Assembly: GCA_041658955.1 (NCBI GenBank)
Contig: JBAZZE010000017.1
Coordinates: 1 to 18,584 of the forward strand
Reading direction: 5' to 3'
DNA length: 18,584 bases
Origin: UBA2283 sp041658955
GTDB lineage: Bacteria > Patescibacteriota > Microgenomatia > UBA12405
The notes beneath the pieces were generated by a model. The model made no database searches. It was not told the origin of the DNA and was given only the letters and a program-made list of their open reading frames with translations. Position 1 is the first letter of the stretch. Every line of letters starts with the position of its first letter. A program made the translations under genes and the position numbers. This document shows positions 14,429 through 18,584 of this stretch, one piece after another.

Positions 14429-15011
14429 CTCTAAGTTTCCAATAATTAACTTCAGAATATAGAATGTCGGCGCCGGCGTCTTCGATTGCTTTAACATTAT
14501 CCACATCAGCCCCTCCGTCAATTCCCACTATATACCCCATATCTTTCACTTTTTTAATTTTGTCCAAAACTTTTTTCTCAAATTCAAAATATCCAAACCC
14601 TGCTTTTCTTCCCATTAGTAACACCATATCCCAGTCTCCTTCAATCTTATCAATCTCAGTATCGACATCGAATGCCAGTCCAGCCTCAGCTCCTTCATTC
14701 TTAATCTTTTCCAAAAATTCGTCTCGATTACTCATCATTTCTACTTGACCAATAACCCGACTTGCTCCAATGTGAATGGCTTTGTTTACCCATGTAGCTG
14801 GTTCCTTCACCATCAGGTGGACATCCCACAAATTATTAGGAGTTTCAAAGTCTAGTTTTCCCATCAAATCAAGATCAAAAGTTCTTCCAAGTGCGAACAC
14901 TCCATCGCAAACATCCACCTGAATCCACCTTGAGGCATCTTTTAGTTTTCGAATCGCTTCTTCGGCTTCTGGAAAAGATTTTTTTAGACCAGCGGTCGGA
15001 ATTATTTGCAT
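14418..15011 (-). CDS. rpe: divergent ribulose-phosphate 3-epimerase-like TIM barrel
   Basis: 197 residues, somewhat shorter than the usual 210-225. RPE interconverts ribulose 5-phosphate and xylulose 5-phosphate. Landmarks: QVDVCDGVF (31-39) for the canonical H-x-D-x-M-D-G, DVHLMVKEP (63-71), VLLMGRKAGFG (130-140) for L-x-M-x-V-x-P-G-F-G, and IDGGADVDN (164-172). Catalytic D33 and D165 and metal ligand H65 remain, but the first metal His is Gln31, and the later H-x-E is QVE (89-91). The gene overlaps gap by 10 nt at its start and cdd by 11 nt at its end. Best read as RPE with a modified metal site; another 3-epimerase or a related sugar-phosphate enzyme of this fold is possible. Confidence 0.75.
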   Translation of the reverse strand: MQIIPTAGLKKSFPEAEEAIRKLKDASRWIQVDVCDGVFALGRTFDLDLMGKLDFETPNNLWDVHLMVKEPATWVNKAIHIGASRVIGQVEMMSNRDEFLEKIKNEGAEAGLAFDVDTEIDKIEGDWDMVLLMGRKAGFGYFEFEKKVLDKIKKVKDMGYIVGIDGGADVDNVKAIEDAGADILYSEVNYWKLRDAR

Positions 15012-16036
15012 ATATACATGGCCATTTCAATTAGACGGCAGGAGTAGCCGTATTCGTTATCGTACCATGCGCCAATACAAACCATATCATCGGCCACTAC
15101 ATTGGTCATTCGAGTATCAATTATGCATGATCCGTTATTGCCAATAATATCGGAAGATACTAATGGTTCATAGGTCACTTTTACTTTTCCGACTGTCTCC
15201 GGACTAACACTGGCTTCTTCAAAAATTGAATTAACTTCTTCAATGGTAGTTTTGCGAACCATTTTAAAAGTTAGGTCGGAATAACTTCCGCAAACTACTG
15301 GCACCCGAATTGCTGTCCCGGCAAACCTTCCCTTGGCTTCTGGGTATGCAGCTATTACTGCTTCAGCCGCACCGGTGGCAGTCGGAACGATATTTATAGC
15401 GGCTGCTCGTGCTCGTCGTGGATCCTTGGCACTTCCATCAACAATATTTTGGTTTGTTGTATAAGCATGAATGGTTGTCAGCGAACCTTCTTGGAATCCA
15501 ATTTTTTCATCAATTAGTTTGACTATTGGCGCCACACAATTTGTAGTACATGAACCATTGGAAATTAATTTTTCGCCCTTATATCTATTTTCATTTACTC
15601 CCAAAATAAATACTGGAATTTTTGGGTCCTTAGCCGGAGCCGAGATAACCACTTTTTTGGCTCCACCATTTAAATGTAGTAAAGCCTTACTATCGGTAAA
15701 TGCCCCGGTACATTCCAAGACTACTTCCACCCCATAGTCACCCCATTTTATTTTTCCGGGATCTTTTTCTCCCAGTAGGGGAATCTCAACATCGCCCACT
15801 ACCAATCGTCCTATTTCTCCACCTTTTTGTGGGTCACTCACTTCTACTTTCATGGGAATTCTTCCATAAACCGAATCGTATTTAAATTGATTGGCATAAG
15901 TCTCCGCACCCATGTCGCCTTTGGTATTAATTGCCGCCACTTCCACATCATATTTCTCTAGGAGGATTGCTCTTAGTACTACTGTGCCAATTCTTCCAAA
16001 ACCGTTTATTCCTACTTTCAATTTTTTATTCTGCAT
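15002..16036 (-). CDS. gap: glyceraldehyde-3-phosphate dehydrogenase (type I)
   Basis: 344 residues, normal for a homotetrameric GAPDH that converts glyceraldehyde 3-phosphate, NAD(P)+ and phosphate to 1,3-bisphosphoglycerate. GINGFGRIG (9-17) is the dinucleotide loop. SNGSCTTNC (159-167) holds catalytic C163, and H190 in HAYTTNQ is its partner. RRARAAA (207-213) and TATGAA are the phosphate sites, and WYDNEYGY closes the protein. The acidic residue that follows AAIN and normally grips the NAD ribose is absent (INTKGD, 36-41), and the usual Leu-Pro pair is G201-S202, so NADP use is plausible. It overlaps the PD-(D/E)XK-like gene by 11 nt and the epimerase by 10 nt. No Shine-Dalgarno. Confidence 0.96.
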   Translation of the reverse strand: MQNKKLKVGINGFGRIGTVVLRAILLEKYDVEVAAINTKGDMGAETYANQFKYDSVYGRIPMKVEVSDPQKGGEIGRLVVGDVEIPLLGEKDPGKIKWGDYGVEVVLECTGAFTDSKALLHLNGGAKKVVISAPAKDPKIPVFILGVNENRYKGEKLISNGSCTTNCVAPIVKLIDEKIGFQEGSLTTIHAYTTNQNIVDGSAKDPRRARAAAINIVPTATGAAEAVIAAYPEAKGRFAGTAIRVPVVCGSYSDLTFKMVRKTTIEEVNSIFEEASVSPETVGKVKVTYEPLVSSDIIGNNGSCIIDTRMTNVVADDMVCIGAWYDNEYGYSCRLIEMAMYICK

Positions 16037-17075
16037 ATCTTAATGATATAGCATCTCTTGGGTGCTTCGCTACTCTTGGCTGGTGTAACTCATGATCCGG
16101 AACTGCTCTAGCTCTTTCTACAACCTTATCGAGACGTATTGGCATAAACATTACTACCGCCCCAACATTGTCCTCACCATCCTCGTTTCTTCGCATTGAT
16201 TGGGCAAAATCAGAAAATACTTTCATGCTTTCTCTAAACTTTCTTATCTCTTCTGGGTTTTCGTGAGTTCTCTCAAACATTCTTCGGCATTCAGCAAAAG
16301 AGTTTTCGTCAAACACATCATATTCTTGAGGAAAATCATGTCTTCCTTGGCGTACCTTAACCTGATAAAAAATAGTTTTTCCGTTTCCATTGTCTGCCAT
16401 CAGATCAACTTTATTATCCCGGTCCTCTATTTCACTTCCAAATCGAACACTCTCCATCCCCATGTCTTTTAGCAGCCAATAGGCAGCCATTTCTGCTTCT
16501 ATTCCATTGATATATCCCAATCGTTTTCTTTCCCCAAGCGGAGCCAAAATTCGCGGGTTGTCAAATACCGCATCGAAAATTTTATATGTTTGGTTTTTAT
16601 CATATCCCAATTCTCCAACACAGACTTCCATTAGTTCTTTCCAAGCCTGTCCAAAAGCCAATCCTTCATGTTTTTCCAGTTTGATTCTTTCATTTCTACC
16701 TAGAGAAGTTAATAAACTATTTGTTTTATCGCACCCATTTGCCACTAAAAATGCCAACTTTCGTTGATCTTCCGAAGATGATTCAAAACCTCTTTGGTCA
16801 ATTTCATTTTTTGCCCAATTCCATTCCATGGTGTCAGAAGAGATGCCACTTTCCAATATTTGCACTGCCTTCATTATTTTTCTTGGTCGTGATAACTCTT
16901 CAAAGCGGGGTGGTACTTTATAGTCGACTTGTCTCATTGGTCGGTCACTTCGATTTGGTCCTGGGTCACTCATACACCATTCCACCATTCGCTTACTCGA
17001 ATCAATTTGTTTTTCCTTACCATCAAGCGGAGCACTTAGCCACTCAAAAGTCGGAACTGATCTTGCTCTAACCAT
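16026..17075 (-). CDS. unknown protein with a PD-(D/E)XK nuclease-like C-terminal domain
   Basis: 349 residues that I cannot name. The C-terminal half has the order of elements of PD-(D/E)XK nucleases: a helix GIEAEMAAYWLLKDMGM (191-207, E193/E195), a strand with D224 in KVDLM, then YQVKVRQG (237-244) with Q238-V-K240. This is the D...(E/Q)-x-K core, in the Q-x-K form also found in Mrr-like enzymes. The N-terminal 180 residues are charged, with no signal peptide, and mostly helical in appearance. It starts 1 nt after the pgk stop and overlaps gap by 11 nt, so it is translated together with glycolytic enzymes. Nuclease activity is an inference; a non-catalytic nucleic-acid or regulatory role is equally open. 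Confidence 0.7.
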   Translation of the reverse strand: MVRARSVPTFEWLSAPLDGKEKQIDSSKRMVEWCMSDPGPNRSDRPMRQVDYKVPPRFEELSRPRKIMKAVQILESGISSDTMEWNWAKNEIDQRGFESSSEDQRKLAFLVANGCDKTNSLLTSLGRNERIKLEKHEGLAFGQAWKELMEVCVGELGYDKNQTYKIFDAVFDNPRILAPLGERKRLGYINGIEAEMAAYWLLKDMGMESVRFGSEIEDRDNKVDLMADNGNGKTIFYQVKVRQGRHDFPQEYDVFDENSFAECRRMFERTHENPEEIRKFRESMKVFSDFAQSMRRNEDGEDNVGAVVMFMPIRLDKVVERARAVPDHELHQPRVAKHPRDAISLRYAE

Positions 17076-17076
17076 T

Positions 17077-18102
17077 TTATTCCCAAGCAGGTAAATTACC
17101 CTTTGTTAGTAGTTCAAGCATCATTCCACCACCCGACGCAATTAGGTCGATCTTTTCTTTCATCCCTAAGCTCTCCACTGATGCCGTCGTATCGCCACCA
17201 GCCAGTACCTTATATCCCGGGCTATTGGCCACTGCTAAGGCAATTTCTTTAGTACCTTCTTTACAATCTGTTTTTTCAAACCAACCCATTGCCCCCGCCC
17301 AGACCACCATTTTTGATTGACCAATTATTTCTTTGAATTGTGAAATATCGTCACTACTTAGGTCACAGCCGTCTTCTCGTAATTTGGCAATTTTTAATTT
17401 GGGGTTATTTATATCGACATCCACAGGTAATATTTTTGGTAGTTTTCCTCCGATCAACACGTTATCAGCTATCTTCAAAAGTTCTGGTAAATAATTTAAT
17501 TTGTCGGCTTTGGCACCACCTAATACTATTGTGAGTGGTTGGCTCGGGTCTTCTACCACTTTCAATATTTTTTCCACTTCGGATATGAATGCCAAACCAT
17601 AAAATCCGGGCATGCTTTTATAAAGCATATTTGACCGTTCTTTACGATGAGACACTGCAAGTGCATCGTTCACATAAAATTGGCAAATCTCGACTAGGTT
17701 TTTTAGAAATTCACTATCATTGGCTTCTTCGCCTTTCCAATATCTCAGGTTCTCCAAAAATATTATTTGGTTTTGAGCCATCGCCATATCTAATTTTTCA
17801 AAATTACCCACATCTTCCACAAACACACTCTCAATTACGTTTTCTCCATTTGGCTCGAGCAGTGTCATTAGTTCTACATATACCGGTCTCATTGAAAGTT
17901 TTGGGTCGTGTCCCTCCGGTCTACCCAATTTTCCAATTATGGCAATCTGACATTTTTTGGCGAGCAACAATTTTATGGTAGGAATCGATTTAACCAATCG
18001 ATAATTATCCGAAATTACCCCATCATTCATCGGCACATCCAAGTCCAGTTTGAGAATAACTTTCGTTTCTGGTAATACTTCCTCAACCGATCTCAGCTTC
18101 AT
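17077..18102 (-). CDS. pgk: phosphoglycerate kinase, short divergent form
   Basis: 341 residues, about 50 shorter than usual (390-400). It makes ATP from 1,3-bisphosphoglycerate. Recognisable landmarks: KLDLDVPMNDG (18-28, normally R-x-D-x-N-x-P), R35, KLGRPEG (58-64, normally S-H-L-G-R-P), LENLRYWKGEEAND (116-129), NDALAVSHRKERS (145-157), GGAKADK (195-201, one residue shorter than G-G-A-K-V-S-D-K), WAGAMGWFE (268-276, normally W-N-G-P-M-G-V-F-E), GGDTT and SGGG. The phosphate-binding arginines and K198 are kept, so catalysis is likely. The first ATG overlaps rpiB by 20 nt; the stop is 1 nt from the next gene. Identity is firm, kinetics unknown. Confidence 0.93.
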   Translation of the reverse strand: MKLRSVEEVLPETKVILKLDLDVPMNDGVISDNYRLVKSIPTIKLLLAKKCQIAIIGKLGRPEGHDPKLSMRPVYVELMTLLEPNGENVIESVFVEDVGNFEKLDMAMAQNQIIFLENLRYWKGEEANDSEFLKNLVEICQFYVNDALAVSHRKERSNMLYKSMPGFYGLAFISEVEKILKVVEDPSQPLTIVLGGAKADKLNYLPELLKIADNVLIGGKLPKILPVDVDINNPKLKIAKLREDGCDLSSDDISQFKEIIGQSKMVVWAGAMGWFEKTDCKEGTKEIALAVANSPGYKVLAGGDTTASVESLGMKEKIDLIASGGGMMLELLTKGNLPAWE

Positions 18103-18529
18103 ATTTTTTTATTTTATTAATTCTTCTAATATACCTTTCTTCAGACCCAAACATTGTCGCCAAAAAGACTGACACTATCTTCATGTTTTCATCCACACTG
18201 ACAGCATCAGCTGATAAACAAACAACGTTGATGTCATCATCATTTCTAGCCGCTCTGGCTTGTTTTTCAAAAGTACACAGTCCGGCTCTTATTCCTTTGA
18301 CCTTGTTTACCGCAATTGAAGCTCCTGCTCCTGACCCACAAACTAGTATTCCTCGGGCATTTTCTACTGCCACTTTTTCTCCGATCTTTATGGCAAAGTC
18401 AGTATAATCATCTTCCTTGTCGTAAGAAGAGGCACCCAAATCTCTAAACTCATAGTGCTCACTTTCCATCCACTTTTTTATGTCTTCTTTTAGCCGAAAA
18501 CCTCGGTGATCGGCAGCAATATATATCAT
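18083..18529 (-). CDS. rpiB: ribose-5-phosphate isomerase B
   Basis: 148 residues, typical of the RpiB/LacA/LacB family that interconverts ribose 5-phosphate and ribulose 5-phosphate. MIYIAADHRGFRLK holds D7-H8. CGSGAGASIAVNKVKGIRAG (64-83) contains the catalytic Cys64 and the anion hole. The later R-x-H-N-D-x-N-V motif appears as RNDDDINVV (95-103), so the His used for ring opening in E. coli RpiB is not there. LacA/LacB-type specificity cannot be excluded, but pgk, gap and rpe as partners favour pentose phosphates. First gene of the operon: TATTAT lies 5 nt before its ATG, predicting a leaderless transcript. Its last 20 nt overlap pgk. Confidence 0.9.
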   Translation of the reverse strand: MIYIAADHRGFRLKEDIKKWMESEHYEFRDLGASSYDKEDDYTDFAIKIGEKVAVENARGILVCGSGAGASIAVNKVKGIRAGLCTFEKQARAARNDDDINVVCLSADAVSVDENMKIVSVFLATMFGSEERYIRRINKIKKYEAEIG

Positions 18530-18533
18530 CTAC

Positions 18534-18540
18534 TATAATA
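18534..18540. promoter_or_regulatory. overlapping divergent -10 elements (TATAAT / TATTAT)
   Basis: On + a perfect TATAAT (18534-18539) lies 10 nt before ATG 18550. On - TATTAT (18540-18535) lies 5 nt before the rpiB ATG at 18529. The two hexamers overlap by five positions inside a 20-bp intergenic spacer that also contains the palindrome TAATATTA (18536-18543). This resembles the shared element at 12476-12483. Confidence 0.55.
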
Positions 18541-18549
18541 TTACCACCG

Positions 18550-18584
18550 ATGTCCACTATCACTCTCTTAGGTCACGACTATTC
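18550..18584 (+). CDS. start of a divergent gene, cut by the window edge
   Basis: From ATG 18550 the frame reads MSTITLLGHDY and stays open to the right edge. A consensus TATAAT is 10 nt upstream and the next gene to the left is divergent, so a real start is likely. Eleven residues do not identify the product. Confidence 0.5.
   Translation, partial: MSTITLLGHDY

Noticed and set aside
14429..14521. Extended N-terminus of the cytidine deaminase
   Set aside because: It lies within the epimerase gene, and the family starts at the helix beginning MLDKETIEK.
17589..17981. A 130-codon + strand frame opposite pgk
   Set aside because: Antisense to well-supported PGK motifs; no family resemblance.
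1..18584. UGA recoded as glycine (Gracilibacteria/SR1 code)
   Set aside because: TGA ends cdd and rpiB at expected lengths, and no gene needs TGA read-through.
1..18584. CRISPR arrays, IS elements, tRNA/rRNA genes, prophage or toxin-antitoxin modules
   Set aside because: The longest gene-free stretch is under 100 nt, there are no regularly spaced repeats or transposase motifs, and the nucleotidyltransferase has no adjacent HEPN-type partner.

Overview
The window looks like a chromosome fragment of a small-genome bacterium of the Candidate Phyla Radiation (Patescibacteria), most likely near the Microgenomates. The basis is AT-rich DNA, near-total coding density, a DUF5667-like protein, divergent short glycolytic enzymes, surface proteins with Pro/Thr linkers, and absence of Shine-Dalgarno tracts. 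TGA serves as a normal stop (rpiB, cdd), so the Gracilibacteria/SR1 code is not in use. The phylum call is inference; no rRNA or ribosomal protein gene is present to settle it.

Layout. 97-1679 (+): a PfkB-family sugar/nucleoside kinase and an unknown single-pass membrane protein. 7249-1676 (-): nucleotidyltransferase, DUF5667-like membrane protein and two tandem class A penicillin-binding proteins. 7286-11699 (+): a membrane GT2 glycosyltransferase, a GT39-like mannosyltransferase-type protein, a small membrane protein and a degenerate MraY/WecA-type transferase. 12468-11677 (-) and 12491-13444 (+): a PEGA/SH3b lipoprotein and a CapA-family protein, divergent from one promoter. 18529-13416 (-): a seven-gene overlapping operon, rpiB - pgk - PD-(D/E)XK-like protein - gap - rpe-like - cdd - LOG family. 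The start of another + strand gene runs off the right edge.

How the genes fit. The middle of the window is an envelope block (peptidoglycan polymerisation, lipid-linked glycan synthesis, surface anchoring). The right third joins lower glycolysis (GAPDH, PGK) with pentose-phosphate interconversion (RpiB, RPE) and nucleotide breakdown (cytidine deaminase, LOG-type nucleosidase). This suggests, as inference, a route by which scavenged nucleotides feed ribose 5-phosphate into ATP-yielding glycolysis. Several of these enzymes have changed active-site or cofactor residues.

Expression architecture is the most striking non-coding feature. Operon-leading genes carry a TANNNT -10-like hexamer only 5-7 nt before the start codon, the signature of leaderless mRNAs. 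Genes inside operons overlap or abut. Two divergent gene pairs are driven from 20-22 bp spacers in which the -10 elements of the two strands overlap in a (near-)palindrome. All three convergent pairs overlap at their 3' ends, and I see no classical terminator. No gene-free stretch exceeds 96 nt; no tRNA, rRNA, IS element or CRISPR array was seen.
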